From positions 1-51,997 of IMG/VR virus record IMGVR_UViG_3300029319_000074: a stretch of DNA of 51,997 nucleotides. One strand, written 5' to 3'. Shown one piece after another: positions 1 through 8,519 of the stretch. Source of the DNA: a virus. Every line of letters starts with the position of its first letter. The stretch's first letter is position 1. The position numbers were made by a program, and so were the translations under genes. A model generated the notes under the pieces. The model saw only the letters and a list, made by a program, of their open reading frames with translations. It was not told where the DNA came from and did no database searches.

Positions 1-449
1 AGATAATCGCCACTATTATTATATAAAACAGCACCTCTATCATCATCAGAAGTATCGCCCATAACCATACCAGCAAGATTTGATGTGCCTGAAACTGCTG
101 CTATAACAGCACTATCTCCTGATTTTTGAACTTTTAATTCTCTGTCAACAGTTGTAGTTCCTATAGAAACATTACCAGTACTTGCAATACGCATTCTTTC
201 TGTAGTATTTGTGGTAAATGCCATCGTATTACTAGCAGGTGCATGAATAGATGTTTGGTCTGAGGTATTTGTAAAATGTAATTTATTTGTACTTTTAATT
301 TTTACATCGCCACCAATAACTAAAAGTTCATCTGGACTTGATTCACCAATTCCGACTCTTTCACTACTATCAATAGTAATAGCTGTAGCATTACTTCCAT
401 CTACTATTCCGGGGGTACTTGATAGTTCTACTGGTACTTTTGTTGTCAT
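1..449 (-). CDS. Tail fibre with S74-type modules, N-terminal part
   Basis: N-terminal 149 codons of a tail-fibre protein that run off the left end of the contig. The ATG at 449 has a good Shine-Dalgarno (AGGAG) upstream. The protein contains the repeating marine-phage fibre modules RVGIGESSPDE and ERMRIASTGNVSIGTTT, the same kind seen in the fibre at 48465-49802. Its C-terminal half is almost certainly the fragment at 51416-51997, which ends in an S74 chaperone domain. Joining the two contig ends directly leaves the reading frame one base short, so one base (or 1+3n) is missing at the junction. Role: host recognition at the virion surface (inferred from family). Downstream, it is followed by the next late gene across the contig ends. 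Confidence 0.75.
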   Translation of the reverse strand, partial: MTTKVPVELSSTPGIVDGSNATAITIDSSERVGIGESSPDELLVIGGDVKIKSTNKLHFTNTSDQTSIHAPASNTMAFTTNTTERMRIASTGNVSIGTTTVDRELKVQKSGDSAVIAAVSGTSNLAGMVMGDTSDDDRGAVLYNNSGDY

Positions 450-458
450 CTATATCTC

Positions 459-1223
459 CTAAAAATATGTTCTATCATCTGTCATGTATTTAGGCGTTGG
501 ATTCATAAGATTTGATTTCATGTATCTCATTGCTTTCTTATAATCATCTAGTGCAAAAGCTGCCTGTTGTGGACTTTCTTTAAACTGCCATACATAGTAT
601 CTAGTCCTTGCAGTTATAACATTACTGTATTGTTCTGGCAATGCCATTGTATCTCCATGAGCATCTAAAGCTGTAGGCTTTGTAAATGCATAAAAGTGTA
701 CATTATAAACTTTATCTGGTATTGGACTTAATCCAAACTTTCTACTATCAGGAGATTTAATTACATATTCAGGTTCACCATGACTTGAATCTGCATCGTC
801 TGAGTTTTCACTATCTCTGTAATATCTTCTCCAATCAGCTAGTGTTAAAAATTTTAATCCTTTAGAAACAAAAGGACTTGATTCTCCACTTACATTTATT
901 GTTGTTATGTAAAAGTCATCCCAATCTATAGAAGCAAAGTCTGTAGTTATGCTAGAACTACCATCTTTTAAAGTATAAAATCTTTGTCCTGCTACAGTTG
1001 CTACTGTTGTATTACCATAGAAAGGGTCTGTACTCCCACTTACACCAGCACTAAAAAAAGGTAACTGTGGTTCTTGATTAGCTATGTCAAATATAGATTT
1101 ATTAATTGCATCCTTTACAAACTTTTGAAAACCTACAGCATTTGCAAAGTTTGCAGAAGTTAGTGGGATTTCATTTAGTTCTCGAAGAACTTCGTTAGTT
1201 AAATCTAAATATGTTGTAGCCAT
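459..1223 (-). CDS. Tail adaptor / tail tubular protein A-like
   Basis: 254 aa soluble protein lying after the capsid gene and before the fibre genes, the usual place of the T7 gp11-like adaptor that joins portal to tail nozzle. The N-terminus (TYLDLTNEVLRELNEIPL, then a conserved VKDAINKSIFDIAN helix) resembles a family often seen in marine podoviruses. The rest is mixed alpha/beta with a C-terminal helix rich in Tyr and Lys. Its start codon overlaps the preceding stop (TAATG), so it is probably translationally coupled to the small upstream gene. Function rests on recalled family similarity and position, not on a catalytic motif. Confidence 0.6.
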   Translation of the reverse strand: MATTYLDLTNEVLRELNEIPLTSANFANAVGFQKFVKDAINKSIFDIANQEPQLPFFSAGVSGSTDPFYGNTTVATVAGQRFYTLKDGSSSITTDFASIDWDDFYITTINVSGESSPFVSKGLKFLTLADWRRYYRDSENSDDADSSHGEPEYVIKSPDSRKFGLSPIPDKVYNVHFYAFTKPTALDAHGDTMALPEQYSNVITARTRYYVWQFKESPQQAAFALDDYKKAMRYMKSNLMNPTPKYMTDDRTYF

Positions 1224-1369
1224 TATTTTTTATGTACCTTTTGTATTGCAAAGTTTGCCATTAAACTTGCACCTTTGTGTGGTACAAACTTTCCTTTGTG
1301 TTTCATTAATTTAAAACTACCATTTTTTTGTTTCATCCAATGATAGCCTTTTGGTGCTTTAACTTTCAT
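1223..1369 (-). CDS. Small basic protein, 48 aa
   Basis: A short lysine-rich ORF (starts MKVKAPKGYHWMK) whose stop overlaps the next ATG and whose ATG overlaps the preceding stop, both as TAATG. This chain of overlaps supports it being real. No domain is recognised. The high Lys/His content and place among virion genes suggest a minor structural or nucleic-acid-binding protein, but this is a guess. Confidence 0.55.
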   Translation of the reverse strand: MKVKAPKGYHWMKQKNGSFKLMKHKGKFVPHKGASLMANFAIQKVHKK

Positions 1370-1545
1370 TAATTAGGGTCTTGAACATTCATTGCACCAC
1401 CGATGTTCATTTTAATTCTGTCCATGTTTTTGTGTGGTCCACCATGCATCATAGCTTTTCTTTCACCACCATACATCATGCCCATTCTTTTTTTATCTTT
1501 AGAATGTTTTCCACCATGCTCCATTTTTTTTCTACCATAGTCCAT
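1369..1545 (-). CDS. Small Gly/His/Met-rich protein, 58 aa
   Basis: 58 aa, with repeated KMEHGGKH, MMYGG and MMHGGPHK segments. It is linked by TAATG overlaps to both neighbours. The GGPH motif recurs near the N-terminus of the 708-aa virion protein at 41446-43572 (KFHGGPH), so both may share a short interaction motif. The Met/His richness would suit metal binding, but nothing else supports that. Not assigned to a named family. Confidence 0.5.
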   Translation of the reverse strand: MDYGRKKMEHGGKHSKDKKRMGMMYGGERKAMMHGGPHKNMDRIKMNIGGAMNVQDPN

Positions 1546-1688
1546 TATTTGTCTCCTTTATTTTTTTCTATTAAACTTTCATTGTACCCAACCATCTGTT
1601 TACATCTTTCTTCTTTTTCTTCAATAGTGTCAAAGTAAGAAATGTTTCCTTCTGGTTTTGGATTTCCTTTCATATTTTCTTGTTCCAT
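1545..1688 (-). CDS. Small acidic protein, 47 aa
   Basis: First gene after the capsid terminator in the leftward arm. It starts at 1688 behind a clear AGGAG Shine-Dalgarno and ends in a TAATG overlap with the next gene. Composition is charged (MEQENMKGNPKPEG start, EEKEERCK centre). No known domain seen. Confidence 0.5.
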   Translation of the reverse strand: MEQENMKGNPKPEGNISYFDTIEEKEERCKQMVGYNESLIEKNKGDK

Positions 1689-1698
1689 TTTATCTCCT

Positions 1699-1727
1699 AA
1701 AAAGTGGAGGAGTCCTAAGACTCCCCC
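1699..1727 (-). terminator. Intrinsic terminator after the capsid gene
   Basis: Read leftward: a GGAGTC / GACTCC stem with a 4-nt loop (1709-1724), extended by outer G-C pairs at 1706-1707 and 1726-1727, then five T residues (1699-1703). It lies 10 nt beyond the capsid stop codon, as expected for a partial terminator that sets capsid mRNA ends. The stem is nearly symmetric, but only the leftward side has a clear T-run. Confidence 0.7.
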
Positions 1728-1736
1728 GATTGATTA

Positions 1737-2711
1737 TTAATCAATTCCGTAGAAAGCTGATACTAAAGCTTCTGGTCTTAAGACCTTTGCTCCGTATACA
1801 TGCAATCCTCTAACTATGTCACCAAAAGAACTTGGGTCTCTTAGTGTTTCTGTTGAAATAATAGTTTGAGCAGTTGCAGTAGATGAAATGTGTCCAGCCA
1901 ACACTTTACCAGCAGCATTAGTTGTTGAGGCAATGTTGTTAGATTTGTACATCTCAAATCCTCTTAGTTTTCCACTTGATACTAATCCATTTCTAATTGA
2001 ACCTTGACCTGCGTTGAAGTCTACAGATAACAACTTAGATGAAGCTTGACCTAGTACTTCGTAGAAGTCAGGACCAGCAACGAACCATCTACCTTCTTCA
2101 GGTACATCTTGTTCGTCTAATAGTCTTGCCATTCTAGCCATTACATCAATAGGGTCATGCTCACTAGAACCAAAACCAATGTCCAAGTTACCAGTTCCAT
2201 CAAATGTACCAGCAGCTAAGTCAGTAGCATTGTCAGTACCTAACACATGGTCAGGTGAAGAACTAGAAACTCCTGAGAACATAGTTGCAATAACAGCAGC
2301 ATCATATGAATCTCTCAATGCATATGCAGCAGATGATGTTGCGACTTCTTTAAAGTTGATGTGTGACATATTTGTTTCAATATCATCTACGATGAATTTG
2401 AAAGCTTTAGCACTATCAACAACCAAAGTAAGTTCTTGGTCAGTTAGTCTTGTTACAGTTGTATCAGTTGCTCTTGTGTAATCTTCCACAGAGATAACTG
2501 GTTCTTTTATAATCCTTACAGAGTCTCCAAAAGCAGATATTTCACCAGCATAATCTGTGTTGGTGATAGCTTCTACTACCGAGGATTTCCTAAAGAAGTT
2601 TAAAACCTTTTTAGAGTAAATCTTAGGTAAAAAGAAACTATTAGTTTGTCCACTTACGGAGTTTCCAAAGTTGGCATTAGTATCGGTTGAGGGTTCAAAA
2701 AATTGAGCCAT
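1737..2711 (-). CDS. Major capsid protein
   Basis: 324 aa, directly after the scaffold gene and before a strong terminator: the standard scaffold-capsid order. The N-terminal region (FFLPKIYSKKVLNFFRKSSVVEAITNT) followed by a GDSVRI beta-strand segment and the GRWFVAGPDFYEVL region resemble HK97-fold coat proteins of marine podoviruses. No signal peptide or transmembrane segment. It should form the icosahedral shell around the portal. Good Shine-Dalgarno (GGAG) upstream. Assignment is by context and recalled family pattern. Confidence 0.8.
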   Translation of the reverse strand: MAQFFEPSTDTNANFGNSVSGQTNSFFLPKIYSKKVLNFFRKSSVVEAITNTDYAGEISAFGDSVRIIKEPVISVEDYTRATDTTVTRLTDQELTLVVDSAKAFKFIVDDIETNMSHINFKEVATSSAAYALRDSYDAAVIATMFSGVSSSSPDHVLGTDNATDLAAGTFDGTGNLDIGFGSSEHDPIDVMARMARLLDEQDVPEEGRWFVAGPDFYEVLGQASSKLLSVDFNAGQGSIRNGLVSSGKLRGFEMYKSNNIASTTNAAGKVLAGHISSTATAQTIISTETLRDPSSFGDIVRGLHVYGAKVLRPEALVSAFYGID

Positions 2712-2738
2712 GATACTTCTCCTTTTAAGTTATAATAG

Positions 2739-3620
2739 TTACTTTGTGATTCTGCCCTCTTGCATAGCGTTTGATATTTCCTCTTCGTACTTATCAAACT
2801 CATCCATACTCATGGCAGAAATCTCCCTTTCAGACCAAATCTTTTGTTGTTTAGGTTCAACTGTTGTTGTTTTAGTTGAAACCATATCAGCAGCAGATTC
2901 TGTGGTCTTAGAAGATGACTTTTCCTTTTGAGGAACATCCATACCTATATCTTTCTTAAATAAATCTAAAGCTCTTGAGGCTAAGTCGGCATCATCAGCA
3001 TTTGAGTATATCCATTTCTGAATAGAATCAGGTTGCTCTTTTGCCCATGAATGAAAGTCATCACTGCTTCTAATATCTTCAAAATCAGGATGTCTATCCA
3101 TTAACCTTTTTTCTGCATCTTTTCGTATTAACTCTTGTTCTCGCTGTTGGAGTTTACTAAGGCGTTCTTCTAGAACTTTTGCTTTAGACTCCGATTGCAT
3201 ATGTGCAACAGTTTCTACTACTTCATACACATCAGGATAATCATTTTTAAACTTTTCAAGTTCTTCTACAGTCTTTGGAGCTTTGTATTCAGGTTGTTGA
3301 ACTTGATTTTTTAACTCTTCTTCTCGTAATCTAAACTCGTTAAGTTTATTATCATAATGTTTTTTTAAATCATCATATCGTTTCTTGTAGTCTGGTTTCT
3401 TATAAGGGGTGTCCTTTTTAGATTCCAGTTCTTCTGTTTCAACATTTTCAGGATTAACTGCTTCGTTTATGTCATTAGATTTGAATAATTTATTCTTATC
3501 TTCTGGCTTTTCAAAGTATAGTCCTTCCGATGATTCAAAAGGTTTTATATCGCCTTCATGCCAAGATTTATTTTTATTATAAGGATTTGGCGTTTCCTCT
3601 GTTTGGACTTCATTAGTCAT
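2739..3620 (-). CDS. Capsid scaffolding protein
   Basis: 293 aa, very rich in Lys, Glu and Asp, with a long predicted coiled coil at about residues 70-170 and an acidic C-terminal tail that ends with short helices (WSEREISAMSMDEFDKYEEE). Highly charged helical proteins just upstream of the capsid gene are typical scaffolds, which template procapsid assembly through a C-terminal helix that binds the coat. It is preceded by a 130-nt leader and an AGGAG site. It has no protease motif, so scaffold release is probably non-proteolytic, as in T7 (inference). Confidence 0.75.
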   Translation of the reverse strand: MTNEVQTEETPNPYNKNKSWHEGDIKPFESSEGLYFEKPEDKNKLFKSNDINEAVNPENVETEELESKKDTPYKKPDYKKRYDDLKKHYDNKLNEFRLREEELKNQVQQPEYKAPKTVEELEKFKNDYPDVYEVVETVAHMQSESKAKVLEERLSKLQQREQELIRKDAEKRLMDRHPDFEDIRSSDDFHSWAKEQPDSIQKWIYSNADDADLASRALDLFKKDIGMDVPQKEKSSSKTTESAADMVSTKTTTVEPKQQKIWSEREISAMSMDEFDKYEEEISNAMQEGRITK

Positions 3621-3752
3621 TTTCTTACTCCTAGTCAGGGCTTCATTAACAAGGTAGCTGCGATGTGCACTTGCAGGGCTTGTCTTGTAAAGGTCGCCTT
3701 TCGGTTTAAATATAATAGAGTGCCTACGCTAATAGGGTGGCTCTATCGTTTG
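3621..3752 (-). other. Untranslated leader before scaffold and capsid
   Basis: One of the few non-coding stretches in the late arm. Read leftward it holds an AAAGG-CGA-CCTTT hairpin (3689-3701), the 8-mer AAGCCCTG twice, a GACATGTC palindrome near 3764 just outside it, and an AT-rich TATTATATTTAAA stretch that could be a -10 element but lacks a convincing -35 box. It may raise or process the scaffold/capsid message. No specific function can be shown. Confidence 0.35.
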
Positions 3753-4421
3753 TTAGCTACGGACATGTCTTTGGTTGGGGTCTAACATCATTTGAGATTT
3801 AATATCTTTTGATATTTCATCTTCATCTTCCATCATTCTCCCAGTAGAATCAACTGTTTCTTTAACAACTCTAATTTCCTGTACATTAGGTTCATTAGTT
3901 TGTCTAGTCATAGTTTCTTCTTCAGGCTCACCTCCGTTAGCCATTTGTTGTCTTTTATCTGCATTAGCTTCAGCATCTTTCATCATACGCATTAATTCAT
4001 CAGCTCCGATTTCTTTTGTAGCTTTTGCAGTAAAGACAAATTCTCCATCCGACAGCCTTGCAGGTATCGAATCCGAGACTCCTGACCCCGGTCCTTCAAC
4101 AGGACCAGACCCAGCAAATTCTGAAGCAACTTCTAATACTTTATCAAACAGCATAGATAGTTGCTCATCTTGTTCTAGTTTTGATGTAAGCATATCTTCT
4201 TCTTCTTCTGTTAATGCTTCATCAATTATAAAATCTAAATAGTTATCTTCCATTTCTTCATCTGGAAGCATAGATTGATTCATAGCCATTTTCATTTGAT
4301 TATCCATAGACATTGAACCACCTTCTTGTTTTTGTTCTCTTAATAATTTAAAATCTTCTCCACTAATTTGACCATCATTGTTGGCATCTAGTTCTTTTTG
4401 TTTTCCTACTAATTTATCCAT
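3753..4421 (-). CDS. Virion-region protein with EF-hand-like loop
   Basis: 222 aa between portal and scaffold. Residues about 12-23 (DANNDGQISGED) match the calcium-binding EF-hand/dockerin loop pattern, with Asp rather than Glu at position 12. The middle contains GPGSGVSDSIPARLSDGEFVFTAK in two parts (SDSIPARLSDGEFVF is the most distinctive), a segment often seen in marine phage proteins next to portal genes. The rest is acidic and Met-rich. The start lies 8 nt inside the preceding small gene. Likely virion-associated or assembly protein; no enzymatic motif. Confidence 0.55.
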   Translation of the reverse strand: MDKLVGKQKELDANNDGQISGEDFKLLREQKQEGGSMSMDNQMKMAMNQSMLPDEEMEDNYLDFIIDEALTEEEEDMLTSKLEQDEQLSMLFDKVLEVASEFAGSGPVEGPGSGVSDSIPARLSDGEFVFTAKATKEIGADELMRMMKDAEANADKRQQMANGGEPEEETMTRQTNEPNVQEIRVVKETVDSTGRMMEDEDEISKDIKSQMMLDPNQRHVRS

Positions 4422-4629
4422 CTTCTTTTCTATTAAGTGCCTCCTTCACCTGCTCCGGCAACTGCTCTAGGAGTACCAGCAAACGCAGTTTCCCCTGCAG
4501 CCGGTACATTTCCGATTCCGATGTTGCCACCACCAGTTCCTGTGTCACCAAGTTCTTGAGGTTGTTGAGGTGTTCCTTGTAATCCTGCCATTGGGGATTG
4601 TTGACTATTGGGTTGAGTTTCCTCGCCAT
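4414..4629 (-). CDS. Small helical protein overlapping the portal 3' end
   Basis: 71 aa in a frame different from the portal gene, lying almost wholly inside the portal 3' end (portal stop at 4433). The sequence looks like a real protein: MARKLNPIVNNPQWQDY start, then a long amphipathic helix ending SEMYRLQGKLRLL. This pattern (LxPLVNNPxxW...YRLQG) is one I recall from small genes placed right after portals in marine phages. An alternative ATG lies at 4644. The overlapped portal segment is low-complexity Gly/Gln/Pro, so it can tolerate the second frame. Confidence 0.6.
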   Translation of the reverse strand: MARKLNPIVNNPQWQDYKEHLNNLKNLVTQELVVATSESEMYRLQGKLRLLVLLEQLPEQVKEALNRKEDG

Positions 4630-6631
4630 TGTTTTGTCCAACATTTTGCATTCCTATTATTTGTGCCATGATAGCTGCTTCTTCAGGGTCATTAAGTATT
4701 TCCTCTGGGTCTAAGTCTAAACTATAGGCAAGTTCACTAACAAGTTTAGAAATCTTAACAAATGGTGCAATAGCTGGACTTTGTGCAGTTTGTAAGAACA
4801 TAGTAAGTCTTTGACTTCTAACTTCTTTTTGCATCAAGCTATTTGTACCAGTAGCTTTAACTTCTAAATCTCCTTTAACATCTAACTCATCTTCTAAGAA
4901 CTGCATGTTCCATTGAAAATAAGATTCTCCTAAAGGTTTTAATAAAAAGTCATCAAGATTCTTGACAACAGTTTTTATATTTAAACTAGATGCTCCAAGT
5001 AACATAGACATACCTGAAGCAGTCCTTGTCATACTTTGAACACCAGTTTGTCCATGTGAGTAACTTGGTATTCCAGTTTGTTCATCTGCAAGTTGTCTAA
5101 ACTTGTCAAACATCATTAAGTTTTCAGTTGATGTATTAGGAAACTTTAATCCGTGTATTGCTTGTCCGGGCATTCCTGCTTGTCTTCTAAATATTTTTCC
5201 CGGATATATTTCCATACTTTGTCCACCAACTAAAGCAGACTCATCTACATCAAATACTAACGAACCTGACATAGCTAAATTATCAATAGCCATTCTTGCA
5301 TGACCATTCATAATTTGTTGACTATCATCCATATTTTCTGCTATACCAATACCAAAAAAGTTATATGGATTTCTTTCGTATGGAAAAGCATGATATGGTA
5401 TTCTGTATGGAGTAAATGGATTAATTACAGCTCTTAGTAATTTATCTCCACATATCCATGCATTTATTTGTACTTCATCTAAATCATCTATAGAGTCATC
5501 AAGGTCTATACCAACTTCTCTTGCATACTCAGCATCCATAATTCCCCAGTATTCAAGAACTTCAAAGTTAGTTTGATAATCTTCTTCTGCTCTATTATCA
5601 TCTTTAATTGCATACTCGTAATCTTTTTCTACATAGTTAGCACCCATTTGGATAGCTTCACGAATAGCATCTTCATCAAAGTATGGCATGTTTCGTAGCT
5701 GTCTTAATTGACTACGATTCATTTTATGTCTATGAACAATGTATTCACATTCATCCATAGTAGTACCTGAAGGGTCAGGATAAAAATCCCAACAACTTAC
5801 AAACTCTATTCTAGGAACTCTAACTTCTAATGGATTATATTCTCTTTCTCCATCTTCGTTCATATCCCACTTATGTAATTTTTTATTAAAATTAAATGGT
5901 CCTTTTACAATCCCTGTACCTAGTAAAGCAGATTCTAAAAGAGCATTTCTTATTTCAGAAGAACCATTAGATTCATCTATTTGGTCATGGATAAGTTTTT
6001 CCATTCTCCTTGCAGCTCTTTGTGCAGGATTTAATTCTATTGCTTGTGGATTAGCACTTGCTCCATCTGTCAGCATACCGGCATCTTTTGCTTGGTCTTC
6101 TAGACTATCTTCAAAGATTCCGTTATAAAAAGATGCACCGGGTTTTAAAGTTCTACCATCACCTGAATAACCAACATCATAAGGACTATCTATTCTGTTT
6201 CCAATATCATCTGGTATAGATGTTTCAATGTCAGGTGTTGGATTATTTACATCAAGATGTGCTATATCAGTTTCACCTTCTGGCATTTTAGTTTCTGATA
6301 TACCAATAGGAAACTTACCTGTTCCAAATATAACATCTACTAATTGTCCAAAAGCTGCTAATACTTTTGTTTTAGTTATCTTAACAAATACTCTAGACTT
6401 TTCAGATTCTCTAAACTTAACATTTTTAGCATACAAACCTCTATAATTTTCGTATGCTCTTATCCATCTTTTTTCAGCTATGTCTCTAGAATTTTCTGCT
6501 TGAGCATATCTACTTTTAATAATGCCAATAAGATTTCTTTGCTGGTCTAACTCCAAACTTAATGTTTTACCAGCTTCACCTTCAACATCTTGATAAATAT
6601 TGTCAGCATTTAAAAATGTATTCTCTTCCAT
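4433..6631 (-). CDS. Portal (head-tail connector) protein
   Basis: 732 aa, larger than T7 gp8 (536 aa), immediately after terL, as in most podoviruses. The N-terminal part has a long helical region and a conserved segment (VPRIEFVSCWDFYPDPSG, about residues 270-290) typical of portals of the P22/T7-like marine group. The later segment DEQTGIPSYSHGQTG, followed by TRTASGMSML, is also characteristic. The last 70 residues are low-complexity Gln/Gly/Pro and overlap the next gene out of frame. It forms the DNA-passage ring at one capsid vertex and docks the terminase. Confidence 0.85.
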   Translation of the reverse strand: MEENTFLNADNIYQDVEGEAGKTLSLELDQQRNLIGIIKSRYAQAENSRDIAEKRWIRAYENYRGLYAKNVKFRESEKSRVFVKITKTKVLAAFGQLVDVIFGTGKFPIGISETKMPEGETDIAHLDVNNPTPDIETSIPDDIGNRIDSPYDVGYSGDGRTLKPGASFYNGIFEDSLEDQAKDAGMLTDGASANPQAIELNPAQRAARRMEKLIHDQIDESNGSSEIRNALLESALLGTGIVKGPFNFNKKLHKWDMNEDGEREYNPLEVRVPRIEFVSCWDFYPDPSGTTMDECEYIVHRHKMNRSQLRQLRNMPYFDEDAIREAIQMGANYVEKDYEYAIKDDNRAEEDYQTNFEVLEYWGIMDAEYAREVGIDLDDSIDDLDEVQINAWICGDKLLRAVINPFTPYRIPYHAFPYERNPYNFFGIGIAENMDDSQQIMNGHARMAIDNLAMSGSLVFDVDESALVGGQSMEIYPGKIFRRQAGMPGQAIHGLKFPNTSTENLMMFDKFRQLADEQTGIPSYSHGQTGVQSMTRTASGMSMLLGASSLNIKTVVKNLDDFLLKPLGESYFQWNMQFLEDELDVKGDLEVKATGTNSLMQKEVRSQRLTMFLQTAQSPAIAPFVKISKLVSELAYSLDLDPEEILNDPEEAAIMAQIIGMQNVGQNNGEETQPNSQQSPMAGLQGTPQQPQELGDTGTGGGNIGIGNVPAAGETAFAGTPRAVAGAGEGGT

Positions 6632-8278
6632 CTAATATCCAAAATTATTATCTGAAGGTTGATATATGTCTGATTTAATTCTTAACATTCTATCATAAGG
6701 ATGGTCCATTCTAGGTCTACTCATTAACATATATCTAAGTGCATCATATGCGTGGTCAGCAGCTTTAGTATCTACATCCTCCGGATTATTTGCAGATAGT
6801 GGAATACCTTGTAATTCTTTTATTAGATTTACACAGTTACTAAATATTTGTAACCTTGGTCTTCCTGCTCCTTCTCGCTGTCTTAGATGCTCGTGTATTT
6901 GAGTCTTACCAGCTATCCTATTTTTATCAGCTCTTCTTAATTTATGTCCTCTATTGACAAGTGTTTCACCAATAGTAGGACCTGTATATCCAGTCCTTGC
7001 CCATGCAGCAGTATCTAGTACACCCGGAATAGATTTAATTTCATTCTCTTCCATTTGTGTTATTGTGTCAGCAAGTGCTTCCCCTGTTAGACCTTTTCTG
7101 TATAACTCTCTATATATGATGATGGTCTTATCATCAGGGTCTACAGCACCCCATAGACAACAACTTTCTGCAGCATAACCATAGTCAATCCCTTTTACTC
7201 TTTCCCACCAGCTAGGTAATTCAAAAGGTGGTATTACATGTACATCTGTAGAAAACTCTGCAAACGCTGCACCTTCTGCTACATCCCAGTTACCTTCTAG
7301 CAGTTGTCTTCTTTGAACTGCAGGTAAGGATTGTAACATCCTTTCGTATTCACCATCTTCAGCAAGGTAAGGATTGTCCTGTAACAATGCTGGAATAAAC
7401 TTCCTTGTTAAACCATCTTTGCCTTTAAATGTTTTATTAGGCTCAGATGCTTCTATGTATCTTTTCTTTACCCATTGTGCACCTACACCACCGGGGTTAG
7501 CTGTACATCTTAGATATGTTTCTAAGTTTGGATTAGTAGTTCTCAAACGAGAAGCTAAATAATTCCAACCAAACTCTGTAGGTAAATGAGTTATCTCATC
7601 AAAACCTATCCAGCTATACGCTTGTCCTTGATACCGATACACATCTGCATCTTTTTCCAAGAAGCCAAATTCTATTTTAGCTCCCGATGGAAAGCTCCAA
7701 AGCTTTTCTACTTCTCTAAACTTAGCACCTTTAAATGCTTTTGGATAGAGTTCACGAGACTTATCTATAAGTTCTCTTAGCTCTGGCATAGACCTTCTTA
7801 GTATCAAGGCTCTATGTTCTTTTATGTGGCAATATCGCAATGGGTCAATTAACATTGCAAAACTTTTACCACCACCTGCTGCTCCTCCGTAGAGTACATC
7901 TTTTTCTGCAGCAGCTAAAAAATCTGTTTGTGGTCCTTCATTAGGCATAAACGCCACATAAGAACCTGTAGTATCTAAATGTTCTTGTATAGAATCAGGT
8001 AATACTTTTGTTTCTGATTCTGTTAAAACATTTGAAGTAAGAGCTTTCTCTTCTTTCTGTACTTCTTTTTTAACTCTAGCTAAACTTCGTGTTAGCTTTT
8101 TGACCTTTTGATTTTTTTTATCTAATTTTCTTTTAGCCTGTAAAGCTAGTTTAACATTAGATAATTCGCTATTTTTAGGTCTACCTACTTTTTTCTTCGT
8201 AGGTTTACTTTCTTCTAGTATATAGTCTTTTTCAACATTTGTCAAGTCTTTTGTAACTTTTTTTTTCTTATCTACCAT
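6632..8278 (-). CDS. terL: Terminase large subunit
   Basis: 548 aa DNA-packaging motor. The Walker A motif GGAAGGGKS is at residues 131-139, Walker B WIGFDE ends at D227/E228, and a C-terminal RNase H-like nuclease has acidic residues in VKGIDYGYA and near KAADHAYDALRY. The first 100 residues are a Lys-rich extension with an AT-hook-like KKKVGRPKN (residues 28-36), unusual for TerL and perhaps DNA-binding. It translocates genomic DNA through the portal and cuts concatemers. It lies one base upstream of the portal gene. A consensus promoter lies inside its first codons. Confidence 0.93.
   Translation of the reverse strand: MVDKKKKVTKDLTNVEKDYILEESKPTKKKVGRPKNSELSNVKLALQAKRKLDKKNQKVKKLTRSLARVKKEVQKEEKALTSNVLTESETKVLPDSIQEHLDTTGSYVAFMPNEGPQTDFLAAAEKDVLYGGAAGGGKSFAMLIDPLRYCHIKEHRALILRRSMPELRELIDKSRELYPKAFKGAKFREVEKLWSFPSGAKIEFGFLEKDADVYRYQGQAYSWIGFDEITHLPTEFGWNYLASRLRTTNPNLETYLRCTANPGGVGAQWVKKRYIEASEPNKTFKGKDGLTRKFIPALLQDNPYLAEDGEYERMLQSLPAVQRRQLLEGNWDVAEGAAFAEFSTDVHVIPPFELPSWWERVKGIDYGYAAESCCLWGAVDPDDKTIIIYRELYRKGLTGEALADTITQMEENEIKSIPGVLDTAAWARTGYTGPTIGETLVNRGHKLRRADKNRIAGKTQIHEHLRQREGAGRPRLQIFSNCVNLIKELQGIPLSANNPEDVDTKAADHAYDALRYMLMSRPRMDHPYDRMLRIKSDIYQPSDNNFGY
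8217..8245 (-). promoter_or_regulatory. sigma70-type promoter inside terL
   Basis: On the minus strand: TTGACA at 8245-8240, 17-nt spacer, TATACT at 8222-8217. The -10 context GACTATATACTA is identical over 12 bases to that of the terS promoter at 11066-11094. It would start a transcript about 60 nt into terL and so feed portal, scaffold and capsid. It lies in coding sequence, so the match could be partly chance, but the shared 12-mer argues against that. Confidence 0.5.
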
Positions 8279-8519
8279 ATATCTTATCTACATATTTCTT
8301 TAATCCCGGTCTTGACATTTGTCTTCCTGTTTCTGCTTCTAGCCAATCTACACCAATACCTAAACTTATTTCACCATGAAATATAGCTTCTGATACTTCT
8401 TTTAATATAGTAAGTTCTTCAGGTATAGGTTTTAAATAACCTTCAAAGTTTTCATCTAACTCATAACCAAATGGTATAGTTGAAGATGTTCTTCTTATGT
8501 AATCATCAGGTATAAACAT
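8268..8519 (-). CDS. Conserved small protein upstream of terL, HTH-like
   Basis: 83 aa. Overlaps the terL start by 11 nt. The pattern FGYELDEN...LKPIPEEL...VDWLEAETGRQMSRPGLKKYV resembles a small protein often found just before terL in marine phages. The C-terminal part (WLEAETGRQMSRPGLKKYV) reads like a recognition-helix segment of site-specific recombinase-type helix-turn-helix domains. May assist packaging, but this is not demonstrated. Confidence 0.55.
   Translation of the reverse strand: MFIPDDYIRRTSSTIPFGYELDENFEGYLKPIPEELTILKEVSEAIFHGEISLGIGVDWLEAETGRQMSRPGLKKYVDKIYGR

Noticed and set aside
1381-1638. Plus-strand His/Ser/Phe-rich ORF
   Set aside because: Antisense to three small coupled late genes with proper ribosome sites; composition is that of reverse-strand Met/His codons.
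3621-3752. Late promoter before scaffold
   Set aside because: An AT-rich -10-like TATTATATT is present, but no -35 at the right spacing. Reported only as a leader.
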